A DNA stretch of 64,000 bases from Ambrosia x helenae (GCA_030844895.1 CM061231.1:138107023-138171022); one strand, 5' to 3'; counted from the first letter of the stretch, positions 37,091 to 47,179 are shown. A program made the numbers and translations. The notes: generated by a model from the sequence alone, not told the origin.

Positions 37091-39335
37091 TCAGATTTTC
37101 TTTAGTCAATTCTTTAATTCTGAATTTCAGCTGATTACACTCTACACAATCTAGTTTAGAATCAGAAGAAGAACTTACCTTGTTCGACGATTCAGTAATG
37201 ACCATCAATGCATAATGAGCTGCAGTCTTCTGAGCTCCAAAGAATTCAACAAAGTTCTTCTCTGTGCAGTCAGCATCCACAAGAAACGATCTTTTACCGA
37301 TCAGCGCATCTGCTTCAGCTAACAGATCCTCCAAATCTTCTCCCATAACAGAATCACACTCCGAGTCACAGTCAGACGCTTCGGTTTCAGAAGTAATGAT
37401 GTCAGACTGACTCGAAGTTTCTTCAACTTCGGCTGGTGCTTCAGACGCTTGTTGAGCAAAACAAGCTGCACCACCTTGAGGAGCTTTTTCTCTAGTGATC
37501 AGATGGTTTCGGTTAAAACCCTCATCAGCTTGAATAACCAGGGCTTGACCTTGATTGTTGTTTGCAGGAGGCCTCTGGTTCTGGTTCTGGTTCTGGTTAT
37601 TGACTGGGACAATAGCACGCTCAGTATTTGGCTGTGCCTGAGCTTGCTGCCTCTGATTCTGATTCGTTCTGTTGTTGTTGAAGGGATTCTGATGTCCTTG
37701 CTGCTTAGGTCGGTCACATTCCCTTGCAAAGTGCCCTTTTGTGCCACAGTTGTAGCATGTGACCTTTGTTTTGTCGAACCCAAACTTGGTGTTGTTGTTT
37801 ATCAGAACATCTCTCCTTCCTGTTCTGTCCATATACTCCTTCGCCCTTCTCACCACACTTGCAAAGTGCCATTGAATGTCTATCAGATCCATGTCGTCTT
37901 TATCGATCTGCGAGTAATCCTCCTGTGTAAGATGAGGATTCCCGATCTGTCCAGCAACCAGTCCACTGTAGGAGTTTACCAAAGTCGACAGTAGAGCCAT
38001 GTGTTCTTGAGCTAGTTCTACCGTCACCTTCTCTAAACCAGCGGTGTTCAACTGCTCTAGGACTGGGTTGGTCCGATAGCCTCCTTGACTAGAAGTCGAT
38101 GCACCTCCATAACCACCATAACTTGTAGTCGGAGCCCCGCCAAAACCTGAAGGAGAAGGTCCACTAAAGTTTGCAGTAGCCTGCGCTGGTGCTGCAAGAT
38201 GAGAAAACGGGTTAACACCAAAATGATTAGTATTAAAACTCAAAGGATACTGGTTTTGCCCAAAAGGATATGTTGGAGGAGGAACATCAGTTGGGGGACC
38301 ATAATTGTCAAATGCATAAACTGGGTCCGGGTTAGCCACAAAAGCGGTTTGTGGCTTGGTTCCACCCACGCTGGTGTCCTGAAGAGGATTCCCATAATAG
38401 ATACTGGGATTCTGTGGAATGAGCGCCTTGTTCCCCCTTCTAATCTCCTCTATCTCCTTGTTCTCCAGCTCGGTAATGAACTCGTTGATGGTGAGAGTCT
38501 GATAAGCGTTGCTTGACTTCAGGATATCCAACCATTGATGCCAATGAGGAGGTAGCGCCTTAGAAAATCTTTCTACAAGGTCTGCAGATGAGTATAAGAC
38601 CCCGTACTGGTACATTTCAGACATCAGATGGTAATATCTCGCAGTCATATCTCTAAGTGATTCGTTCCCGATAGAATTGAAGTTCTCGAACTCCTTCTTG
38701 AATTGATCCATTTTAACCTTCCGAGTCTTCAGATTTCCTTCATTTCGCTCAGCAAGTGCTAGCCAAAGCATCTGTGATGTAGTGCACTGAGCAAATTGAC
38801 GAAGTATATCCTTGGGAAGAGCTTGCTTCAATGCTGCCATCGCCTTCTTTTCATAATTATACTTTTTCCTCTGATCTTCATTCATGTCCTCAATTGAGAT
38901 CGGAGTAGTGGAATTCTCAACCATAGGCCTACTGTACCCTGTCTCTATCGCTGACCACACGAGATCATCAATACCCTCAACATACGTCTGAAATCTGCCC
39001 TTCCATCCATGGTAGTCGGACATGTATTGCAGTTTCGGTGCCCTATTAGAACTACCCGTTTCTAAGTCGCTCATGAGAACGGAAGACAGATGATTCGTCT
39101 ATGAGTTTGCAGCAGCCGCGATTGCCCAAGTATTCGCGTTCATTGCCTGTTGTTGAGCCGCTAGCACCCACGGATTGATTCCGGCAACATTCGCTTGCAT
39201 CTGCGCTTGTTGCATCCGTTGCGTGTTTCGCTCGGCTGAGTATTGCCAAGGGTTTGTGGGTAGGTTCGTTTGATTGTTCATTTGTTGGTTATTATGTTGC
39301 CTAGGTTGGTTTAGATGACCCCACGGGTTTGCCAT
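37086..39335 (-). pseudogene. SIRE gag N-terminal part with CCHC zinc knuckle
   Basis: Nucleocapsid/capsid ORF of the copia element. The probable start is Met at 39335 (MANPWGHLNQ), giving a Gln/Asn-rich head. One TAG at 39099-39101 interrupts it, and the same frame goes on from MSDLETGSSNRAP at 39074. The capsid-like helical region has YHGWKGRFQTYVEG, FKKEFENFNS and RYYHLMSEMYQYG. A Gly/Pro/Tyr-rich spacer follows, then the knuckle CYNCGTKGHFARECDRP at about 37757-37707, Gln/Asn repeats and an acidic tail. It ends at 37086 by frameshift and continues in the next entry. Apart from the TAG it is open for about 740 codons. Confidence 0.9.
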
Positions 39336-39983
39336 ATGTCTATGATCGATAACAGTTCAATACTTAGTCAAATTTCAGTTTCAGGTCCTTTCAGGCGAGT
39401 AGGAACTCTATTCTTGTGTTTATAGGCGATTAGGGTTTTGTTGGGGCGAGTACGGTTGTAATCACTAGTATTACACGCGATTAGGGTGTAAATGCTAGTG
39501 AATAGGGACCTTTCAGGCGATTAAGGGCTATACCACATAAGAAAGTGGGGAATAGGCCTCTAATCGCATGTAATAGAGGCGATTACAGCTCTATTCGTGT
39601 GATTATGCTTGTAATCGCCTAAGGTATAGGCGATTAGGGCTCTGTAAATGCTAGAAGGTCTGCGTAATCGCGTGAACTGATCTGTAATGTCACTTTTGCT
39701 CAAAAACCATCGTTTTTGCCTCAAAATCTTATCCAAAACGAAGTGTTTAAACCCCAAATGATTGGAAAAGTTTCCAAAACACTTTTAGAACAAAACCTAA
39801 TAAAAAACACACGTTTTTATCCATAAACACACACCAAGAATTTGAAAATAAGGGTTTTTTTTAATCAAAAACGCAAAGTTTCAAACTTCAAAACAGGTTT
39901 TTGCTTAAAAATCACAACTTTCCCACAAAACCTACCTGTTTTTGCTCGTTTTTGCTATCAAAACACTCGTGATAAGAGCCTCG
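39336..39983 (-). other. SIRE 5' leader
   Basis: Untranslated leader between primer site and gag. It contains about ten copies of GCGATTA/GCGAGTA-type words between 39390 and 39680 and no ORF of its own. Confidence 0.7.
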
Positions 39984-39995
39984 GCTCTGATACGA
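39983..39995 (-). promoter_or_regulatory. SIRE primer binding site with one mismatch
   Basis: The minus strand reads TCGTATCAGAGCC. The usual initiator-Met site is TGGTATCAGAGCC, so position 2 is changed from G to C. Confidence 0.85.
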
Positions 39996-39997
39996 CT

Positions 39998-40536
39998 TGT
40001 AGGATCGACTAAAGGGTCACCCGACAATCACGAGCTTGATATTCAGAGTGCGGAATCCTCTAAATATGTTTTAATAACAGCAATGAATATGAAACAATGA
40101 TATATGAGTAATTAACACACACAAATGGGTCAAAAGATTAAAGATTTATCACTAAAACAGAGCTCGAGTGTTTACAATGATCAAATCAGACCTTACTGAC
40201 CAGGGGAGGGTGTTTGGAGAGTGTGTGTGGCAAGAACTAATCATTGGGCAATGATTGGGACTATTTATACCTCCCGTATTTGTACAGACCAGCTTAGGCG
40301 AGTACGGGGCTATCCAGTATGACAAACTAGCGAGTAGGGCCGTACTCGCTAGAAGTTACATGCGAGTAGGGGCTAATCGCGTGAATAGTGATATGGTATA
40401 GGCTGTAATCGCCTGTTGCTATCCCCTACTCGCCTGATGTGTCCCAAACACCCCGAAACGCGTATAAACGTCTCCAAACACCCCGAAACACGTGCAAACA
40501 ACATATATACTAGCCTAGGGACATCATGCACTTACA
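39998..40536 (-). repeat. SIRE 5' LTR
   Basis: 539 bp, TGTAGGATCG to TGCACTTACA on the plus strand, followed by TSD ATACC. It contains TATTTATA near 40262-40268 in the position of a promoter remnant. Confidence 0.95.
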
Positions 40537-40604
40537 ATACCCTTGTGATATAAGCTTAATTTACTTGTACATGTTGCTATAATAGTTGGATGATGTACAA
40601 AATT

Positions 40605-40664
40605 ACTATGTTGTACATCACTCCTCCCTTTATAATGTATTATAGATTATAGATGTATTATAGA
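40605..40664 (-). promoter_or_regulatory. Probable Helitron 5' terminus
   Basis: On the minus strand A is followed by TCTATAATACATCTATAATC, then TTATAAAGGGAGGAGTG. This is the AT-rich start with a following purine block often seen at plant Helitron 5' ends. It is paired with the 3' end at 19147. Confidence 0.45.
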
Positions 40665-40959
40665 TAAAAGCATTTTTTTGTGAAACCAAGTGCCAGAAGA
40701 AACAAGTTGTAATTCTTGCATTGGAAATCATAATTTTGCTTTTGAAAAAATCTCTTTTTTTTGTTACGAAAATATATGTACTTTGTGCATGTATGAATGT
40801 TTGTAGTAAGTTTCTACCATGTTTTTTCATCACACTATACAAGCAAACTTTTCAAAAATAAGTATTCTGTAATTTTTTTTTGCTTGCTCGTGACAACCTT
40901 TAGTACAAGTTGAAAACTTTATGTAGTATTTGATTTGACAATAGTATAGTACATGTCAC

Positions 40960-41009
<50 letters not shown>

Positions 41010-41410
41010 CTTCACTCAAAGTGAAATGTAGATAAAGAAAAAAGATAGGTGATAGAGCATGCAAAAAGTAAATTAGTAGGTGTTGACTTTCTTTTATACT
41101 AAAAAGATTAAATATGTCATATTTTTGATGTGAAATGTCACTGGCAAAAGATTAAATGACTTTGTCATGCATATACTTTCTTGAGGACTAACAAGCCATG
41201 TTTCAAATTAATTTTTGTGTAAGTGCCAGAGGTTTAGAACCTTATAATTGTAGATTCTAGCGTAGATCCATCGTAGAGTACACGAAGAAACACGGATGTG
41301 AAAGAGGTGTAGAAGTGACTTCACTAGGAATGTTTTCTCCAAACGTAGAAAGAACATAGGAGATAGATCGACAGAGCCAAACTACAAAGAATTTATGTTC
41401 TAAGTAGCAC
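40665..41410 (-). other. 5' leader of the large LTR element
   Basis: Internal DNA next to the primer site. A short ATG-initiated frame on the minus strand (from about 41272) meets TAG after four codons. An (AT)n microsatellite occupies 40966-41004. Confidence 0.5.
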
Positions 41411-41430
41411 GGCCCCACGGTTGGCGCCAA
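41411..41430 (-). promoter_or_regulatory. Primer binding site of the large LTR element
   Basis: The minus strand reads TTGGCGCCAACCGTGGGGCC, two bases from the LTR. It corresponds to the site at 1805-1822 with one or two changes. Confidence 0.75.
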
Positions 41431-41432
41431 CT

Positions 41433-42146
41433 TGTTGCTACAACACATATAGATCTGGAGAAGGTCCGAACGTTCCAAGGTCGTCAAGCCTCTGACCTTG
41501 TCTGCTGCTTAAAGGGTTGGACCAGCAGCATGAAAGAACTCGTCAGAAGGGATAAAAGGGTTAAAAGGTTTCGGTTAACCAAACGCAGGTCGTGGTGTCC
41601 CTCTACGTTGTAAATGTAGATGGGAGGTTCAAGAGTTTTGGTATTTTAGCTATTATGATTCTGATTTGGGATCGACCCAACGTCGGAATGTTGTTATTAT
41701 TAGTTAACTTAAGAAAAGATCAAACATAAGAGTATGATCTTGAAGAGAGGAACTATTGATCCCAAGTTACAACTAAGGACCATCCACGTAAGCCTGATGA
41801 AGGCTGAGACCTGCGAGTAACAAAGCGTGATTCCACATGTGGTGGCTGTGGCAACCAGCTTGGTTGTAGAATCAGCATGGTTGCAGATTTATAAGAATGT
41901 ATAGCAGCAGCTCGAAGGCTTCAAGGCTTCAGCCTGCTGCTACTGAAAGTCTTATTAGAGAGAATAACTCTAGAGAGAGTATTTAGAGAGAGATATATAG
42001 AGAGAGTGAGAGGGGTCTTGTGTTCAGACCAATCTGAGTTGTTTCACATAGTTTACCCTTCTATTTATAAAGTAAGATGAGTTAAAACCCTAATAGGCTT
42101 CCTTGTTGAGCTTGGCCTTAACCAAATTGAGTACCCTACACCATCA
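41433..42146 (-). repeat. 5' LTR of the large nested element
   Basis: 714 bp, TGTTGCTACAACA to CTACACCATCA on the plus strand, uninterrupted partner of 7070-9711. CTATTTATAA (42060-42069) may be the promoter TATA region when read on the minus strand. Confidence 0.85.
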
Positions 42147-42328
42147 TGTATCATCACCAATCCCCTAATATCCATAGAAAACAACATATGTGAAACAAGA
42201 GGATCCTTGATCCCTCTTCCTCTCTTTGCATTCAATATATAATAAACCATATTCCCTATTTTAGGGATGATTACAAACAGATAAGGAAACATATTTAAAT
42301 TACAAATCATTACTAAACATATTATCTA

Positions 42329-43951
42329 TTACACCCCCGCAGTCGTAGCCGGAGGTGAACGCAGGCTGAGACTGGACCGAAAGTCTTCAAAAAGAATGCG
42401 CGGTAGCCCTTTGGTGAAAATATCCGCTATTTGGTACCTGGATGGGACGTGAAGAACGCGAATCTGACCTTTCTGAACTTTCTCACGAACAAAATGTATG
42501 TCAAGCTCGATGTGTTTTGTCCGCTGATGTTGAACAGGATTGCCAGACAGGTAAATAGCGCTGACGTTGTCACAATAAACAAGAGTAGCCGTGGAAAGTG
42601 GGCGACGAAGTTCTAAAAGTAAATTGCGTAACCAGCATACTTCGGCGACCACGTTGGCCACGCCCCGATACTCGGCTTCGGCACTAGAACGAGAGATGGT
42701 TGGTTGGCGCTTGGAGGACCAGGAGATCAGATTATCACCATAATAAATGCAGAAACCACTTGTGGAGCGACGAGTGTCGGGGCATCCTGCCCAGTCAGCA
42801 TCAGTGTATGCAACTAGTCGTGGGTCTGTAGTGGGTCCAAGAGTGAGACCGAACGAACTAGTACCTTGGATGTAGCGAATAACCCTTTTTAGTGCATTCC
42901 AATGATCCACTTTTGGTGCATGCATGTGAATACAGATCTGTTGGACTGCATAGCTGATGTCGGGTCGAGTAAAAGTTAAGTACTGAAGAGCACCTGCAAG
43001 ACTTCGATACAGAGACGGGTCATCAAAAGTAGCACCAGCATCTGAACTGAGTTTACTGTTGGTGTCAACCGGGGTGTGAACTGGCTTACAAGAGGACATG
43101 CCGGCACGCTCGATTATTTCCTGAGCGTATGCTTGCTGTGAGAGAAATAAGGTGTTGTCGTGTTGCTTGACAGAGATGCCCAGAAAGAAGCTGAGAGGGC
43201 CGAGATCTTTCATGGCAAACTCGGCAGAGAGATGAGTCATAAGAGATGACCGAAGAGCCCGAGTGGATGTGACAAGAACAATGTCATCCACATACAGTAG
43301 TAGGTAAGCAACCTGTGAACCCTGGTGATAAGTAAACAACGAAGCATCACACTTGCTCTGCACAAAACCCAAAGTTAGAACAAAATCTGTAAAGCGTTGG
43401 TACCACGCTCAAGGTGCCTGTTTTAACCCGTATAACGATTTCTTGAGGCGACAAACATGATCCGGATAATCTTTGTTACGAAAGCCCATTGGTTGATACA
43501 TGTACACTGTTTCATTTAATTTACCGTGTAGAAAAGCATTTGTGACGTCTAGTTGGTGTATTTGCCAAGATTGAGATAAGGCAATGGACAAAACGGTGCG
43601 TATGGTGGAAGGTTTGACCACCGGGCTAAAAGTCTCACCGCAATCAATACCAACCTGCTGAAGTCTGCCATCACAAACGAGTCGTGCCTTATATCGTTCC
43701 AGTGTACCGTCAGATTTAAATTTATGCTTAAAGAGCCACATGCTTCGAATTACGTTCATGTCTGGTGACCTCGGTGTTAATTCCCAAGTCTCGTTCCTAA
43801 TAAGAGCATGGTATTCATTGGTCATGGCATTGTGCCATTCCGGTATGGACAGGGCCTCAGTGGGGTTTTTGGGTATAGGGACGATGGAGGAGGCATGTAG
43901 GTTGAGGCGGTGTTTGGGTTTAGTGATGTCGTCCATGGCACGGGTACGCAT
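42329..43951 (-). pseudogene. Ale-type reverse transcriptase and RNase H with one nonsense codon
   Basis: Copia RT: WLFKHKFKSDGTLERYKARL, QLDVTNAFLHGKL, LKKSLYGLKQAP, then the catalytic LLLYVDDIVLV. RNase H follows with YTDADWAGCPDTRRSTSGFC, SSAEAEYRGVANVV and DIFTKGLP. The frame runs from about 43951 through RT and ends at 42329 inside the LTR border. A single TGA near 43409 replaces the Arg codon of the QAPRxWY motif, the expected result of CGA to TGA deamination. Otherwise it is open and well conserved, in keeping with a recent insertion. Confidence 0.92.
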
Positions 43952-44709
43952 GGTACGGTGAGTAGGAGGTTCGGGAGCCGGGATGGGTTGAGCGGGTGGA
44001 GGTGGTGGAACAGAAGATGGCTGGGGAGTGTGTGGCGAGTGCTGGGCGGGTGGAGGTGAGTGTGTGGATTGGGCCGCGGAGTGGTAAGAGGTGGGGCGGG
44101 AATGTTGGGCTGTGAAGCGATTGGGCTGGGAGGTGAAGGAGGTGTGTGTAGTGGGCCGGAGGGGGGCTGGTGTGGGTAATGGGCCGAGGCAGGAGGAGTG
44201 TGGGGCGGTTGTGAAGGTTGGGAGTCAGTGGTGGAATTTTGAACCAAAGGCCAGAGAAGGGAGGAAAAACTGATAGGAAATCATAGGAGGGGGCTGGGGT
44301 GATTGTGTTGGCAAATGGGAAGGTTGTTTCATCAAAGGCGACGTGCCGTGAGATGAGAAGTTGCTTCGTTTTGAGGTCGAAGCATTTGTACCCACGGTGG
44401 GTGGGCGGGTATCCCAAGAATACGCACGGGAGGTTCGAGGGTCAAGTTTATGAGTGGTTGTGCTAGGAGTTAAGGATAACAAAGGCATCCGAAAACTCTT
44501 AGGTGGTCATAGGTGGGTGTGCGGTGGTAGAGGATTTCTGTGGGGGTTTTGTTATGGAGGTGTTTGACGGGAAGGATGTTTAAGAGGTAGGTGGTAGTTT
44601 CAAGGGCATGGTTCCAAAAGGTGTTGGGTAGGGAGGCATGTTGAAGAATGGTGCGAAGCAAGTACACATGATTGACAAAGTTTATTATGAAAACTAGGAA
44701 AATTAACAA
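43920..44709 (-). pseudogene. Ale-type integrase C-terminal region, core deleted
   Basis: It starts within the catalytic domain at RTILQHASLPNTFWNHALE, then YHRTPTYDHLRVFGCLCYP, then in shifted frames the region with YKCFDLKTKQLLISRHVAFD and a Pro/His-rich linker to RT. The D-D part of the integrase core is missing: the zinc-domain CQSC at about 44678 is joined directly to this segment. At least one more frameshift lies near 44480. Confidence 0.85.
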
Positions 44710-45841
44710 AGCAATTAGTTTTTAAAGATTGCAAAGGGGCACGTCCTGGATGACCAAGGCGTTGATGCCATAGTGAGGAGGTAATGGCAGCAAAAGTAGA
44801 CGGGAAGGTTGTTGTTCCGGGCCCGAGCACGAGTGGATAGAGATCACCGCTGCTGTTGCACCGGAGGATAGGGATCCGGCTCTTGTAATCCTTCACAAGA
44901 AAACCAAATGGGTCAAATTCCACAGAAACCATGTTGTCGGTAGTGAACCGACGAACAGAAATTAGGTTTTTAAGTAGTTTGGGTGCATATAGGACGTTTT
45001 TAAGGACAAATGGGGGATAGGGTGGGGGTAAGGTTTTGTGGCCAAGTCCATGTACCGGGATGGTTGAACCATCACCAACGATGATTTGTTGCCCCATACT
45101 ATTATTAGAAAAAGATTGAAAATCAGCAGAGGTATTAGACATATTACCTGTAGCACCGGTGTCCATGTAACCGGCAGGCTCCTGAGTGTTGTTTAGGGAC
45201 ATGGCGTGAAGGGCCTGATCAATGTCCGTTGGTGTGTATGCCGTATGATGAGCCTGAGACGGTTTGGACCCAAGGACGCCCGCTCCATTGTTGCTGCTAT
45301 TGGGCCTCGGTGATGAAGTTGGATAAGGGCAGGGGGGCGCGGCCCATGAGTGTTGCTGCTGATGTTGGGCGGCCTGATTTGCTGAGTAGTTGGGCCACTG
45401 CCCAAAGGGTGAAGGAGCCCAATATGGTGGAAGGGGTGGAGGCCAAGCCCAAGGAGAAAATCCATATGACGCGGACCTGCCGCCGCGACCCCAAGAGCTT
45501 CTGCCCCGGCCCCTTCCGCGAGACCTGCCACGACCCCGACCACGGTCGTAGGTCTGTTCTGATGACGTGTGAGCAGCAGCTGAACGGGTGGTGGTGTTAA
45601 GTGCGGTACCTGCTTTTTGAGAAGAGTGGAGGGCTTGTTCGGCTTTCTGCGATTCTACCATACATAATTTGGAGCGGGCCTTGTAGAAGGTCGGAAGAGG
45701 CTCTTGACCTTGTAAGATTGTGCCGATGCTTTCATATTGTTCCGTTAATCCCGCGATGAGTTGTAGTACAAGATCATCATTGTCTATCGGGTGACCCACG
45801 CTTGCAAGTTGATCGGAGAGTGATTTCAATTGTTGGCAGTA
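44640..45841 (-). pseudogene. Ale-type gag (N-terminus missing), protease and integrase zinc domain
   Basis: The reading frame is open straight from the LTR through the primer site into the middle of the UBN2-type gag domain (YCQQLKSLSDQLASVG, LIAGLTEQYESIG, PTFYKARSKL). The gag start and roughly its first hundred residues are therefore gone. An Arg/Gly-rich stretch (RGRGRGRSRGRGRGRS) takes the place of a zinc knuckle, followed by Pro/Gln/Ser-rich sequence. Protease shows MDTGATGNMSNTS, and GAG-pre-integrase shows LWHQRLGHPG and LCQSC. It then shifts out of frame into the integrase tail. No stop interrupts the part that remains. Confidence 0.88.
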
Positions 45842-45854
45842 GGCTCTGATACCA
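45842..45854 (-). promoter_or_regulatory. Ale primer binding site, zero spacing
   Basis: The minus strand reads TGGTATCAGAGCC, immediately adjacent to the LTR end ...GTTTCA. The next base after the site is already gag coding sequence. Confidence 0.92.
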
Positions 45855-46000
45855 TGAAACAAGAGGATCCTTGATCCCTCTTCCTCTCTTTGCATTCAAT
45901 ATATAATAAACCATATTCCCTATTTTAGGGATGATTACAAACAGATAAGGAAACATATTTAAATTACAAATCATTACTAAACATATTATCTATTAATATG

Positions 46001-46500
46001 AGTTTCTCTTGTAACATTTAATCGAAATTAATATATCAATATTATTTTAATCACGCTATATAGCAAAATTTAGTATAATAAGACATTGCGTTAAAGCTTG
46101 TATGTATATAAACACAAAAACTAATATAGAATGAGTACTACACAAAAGATGTTACTTATAAACATAACTAACAGAGCAACAAGTGATTATTATAAACATC
46201 AACGAACAACTAATTATTGATTGAATTTATTTTGCTATTTTAAATATTGCCTTCTTATTTTCTAAGTGTTGGCATCAGTGAACAACTTTACTAACGTTTG
46301 CACGGAAAATAATTATGTACACAACATATTATACTCTCATGTATTTATAAATGCTATTTTCGGGTTGACACATTCGGTTCTATGTAAAATAAATCCCTTT
46401 AAGTTTGTATCATAATGTAAAATAAAAGAACGGAACTATAAATTATTCATAACCCCAATATATAATTTATGTATTACCTTATCACGATATAACCAATCAT
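46001..46500. other. AT-rich interval without a gene
   Basis: Nothing recognised beyond scattered AT-rich sequence between the Ale element and the SINE. Confidence 0.5.
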
Positions 46501-46512
46501 AAATATATCTTA

Positions 46513-46628
46513 GCCATTGGGGTTGGTGGCCCAATGATAGAAGCAAAGATTCTAGGAACACTTAAGGGAGAGGTCATTGGTTCAAGTCCTAAAAGGAGTA
46601 GAAATTTGCCGTTCAAAAAATAAAAAAT
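46513..46628 (+). mobile_element. tRNA-derived SINE with 12-bp target duplication
   Basis: A body of about 100 bp with an A-box-like TTGGTGGCCCAATG and a B box GGTTCAAGTCC (46579-46589), ending in AAAAAATAAAAAAT. It is flanked by perfect direct repeats AAATATATCTTA (46501-46512 and 46629-46640). The internal Pol III promoter and tail identify a SINE. The sequence is not a functional tRNA gene. Confidence 0.85.
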
Positions 46629-46640
46629 AAATATATCTTA

Positions 46641-46804
46641 TACGCTTGACCACCCTTACCTCATACGCCTGACCCTCATCTTCACCTCTATGTCTGTTTC
46701 CATTCTCTAGTCAGCCGACTCACCTCTCTTTAGCCAATTATAATAATAATAAGTTAATAAAGTATACTGAATAAGAATAAGAATAAGAATAAGAATAAGA
46801 ATAA

Positions 46805-46846
<42 letters not shown>

Positions 46847-47134
46847 GATGCCTTGGTTAATAATAATAATAAGATGCCTTGGTTTCTTCTTTGCCAGTAG
46901 TTAGGTGGGTTAGTTAGTTCACACTCTCGTGTAACCTTATGTATTTTTCCCCAAATTTTAAATTAATAAAAAATTCTCATTTTTATTCATTGTGTTAGGT
47001 TCTTATTTATTTTACAATCTTATATTAATTTATTGTTTTACCTAAAAATAGACTAATCAAAGTTATTAAATTCACGACTTTTTCTCAAATAAATTATATA
47101 TATTTTAAACCCTTTAATTTGAACTTTCTTGTTT

Positions 47135-47179
<45 letters not shown>

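Larger units (their letters stand above)
25371..40536 (-). mobile_element. SIRE-type Ty1/copia retrotransposon, full length, with envelope-like ORF
   Basis: Two LTRs (25371-25910 and 39998-40536), polypurine tract, primer site and a perfect 5-bp TSD ATACC (25366-25370, 40537-40541). By eye the LTRs differ at about 16 substitutions and one single-base indel, so it is a moderately young insertion. Minus-sense order is leader, gag, integrase-RT-RNase H, a 2.5-kb spacer, an extra long ORF, polypurine tract, LTR. The size (15.2 kb including a LINE of about 0.5 kb) and the extra ORF fit the SIRE/Maximus lineage. Gag and pol carry frameshifts and stops, and the protease is missing, so it is defective. 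Confidence 0.92.
19147..40664 (-). mobile_element. Non-autonomous Helitron carrying fragments of three host genes, itself hit by CACTA and SIRE elements
   Basis: The 3' end (minus) is CCCGC-8 nt-GCGGG-CATTCCCACTAG, followed by T in the host, at 19147-19175. The proposed 5' end is TCTATAATACATC at 40664, preceded by A. After removing the CACTA (19579-22232) and SIRE (25371-40536) insertions it is about 3.7 kb. It holds exon-intron segments of SIN3-like, external NAD(P)H dehydrogenase and DEAD-box helicase RH7 genes, all minus strand. No Rep/helicase is encoded. The 3' end is well supported. The 5' end rests on its Helitron-like TC start and AT-rich beginning and is less certain. Confidence 0.6.
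7070..42146 (-). mobile_element. Large non-coding LTR element (LARD-like), 35 kb with nested insertions
   Basis: The LTRs at 7070-9711 (interrupted) and 41433-42146 share about 95% identity by eye. A polypurine tract abuts the left copy at 9712 and a primer binding site abuts the right copy at 41411-41430, as expected for one minus-strand element. The flanking 5-mers AGTAT (7065-7069) and TGTAT (42147-42151) match at 4 of 5 bases, so they are a probable decayed TSD. After removing the nested Helitron (with its own insertions), the foldback element and the MITE, about 8 kb of internal DNA remains with no gag or pol. Primer site and LTR relate it to the Tat element at 1-2370, which suggests a non-autonomous derivative of that family. 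Confidence 0.7.
42191..45995 (-). mobile_element. Ale-type Ty1/copia element with identical LTRs and internal deletions
   Basis: Short LTRs of 141 bp (42191-42331 and 45855-45995) with no difference between them. A perfect TSD ATATG lies at 42186-42190 and 45996-46000. A primer site sits directly at the inner LTR end and a purine tract (minus GCGGGGGTG) before the 3' LTR. LTR termini on the minus strand are TA...CA, a known non-canonical pair. The body is 3.8 kb, shorter than the usual 4.5-5 kb, because the gag start and the integrase core are deleted. Identical LTRs imply a very recent insertion that must have used proteins made elsewhere. Confidence 0.92.

Noticed and set aside
44091..45600. 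Plus-strand ORFs over the Ale element
   Set aside because: Antisense frames of gag and the Pro-rich linker with no recognisable domains.
46513..46628. Candidate tRNA gene
   Set aside because: It has an internal Pol III promoter but no cloverleaf, and it has an A-rich tail with 12-bp direct repeats, so it is a SINE.
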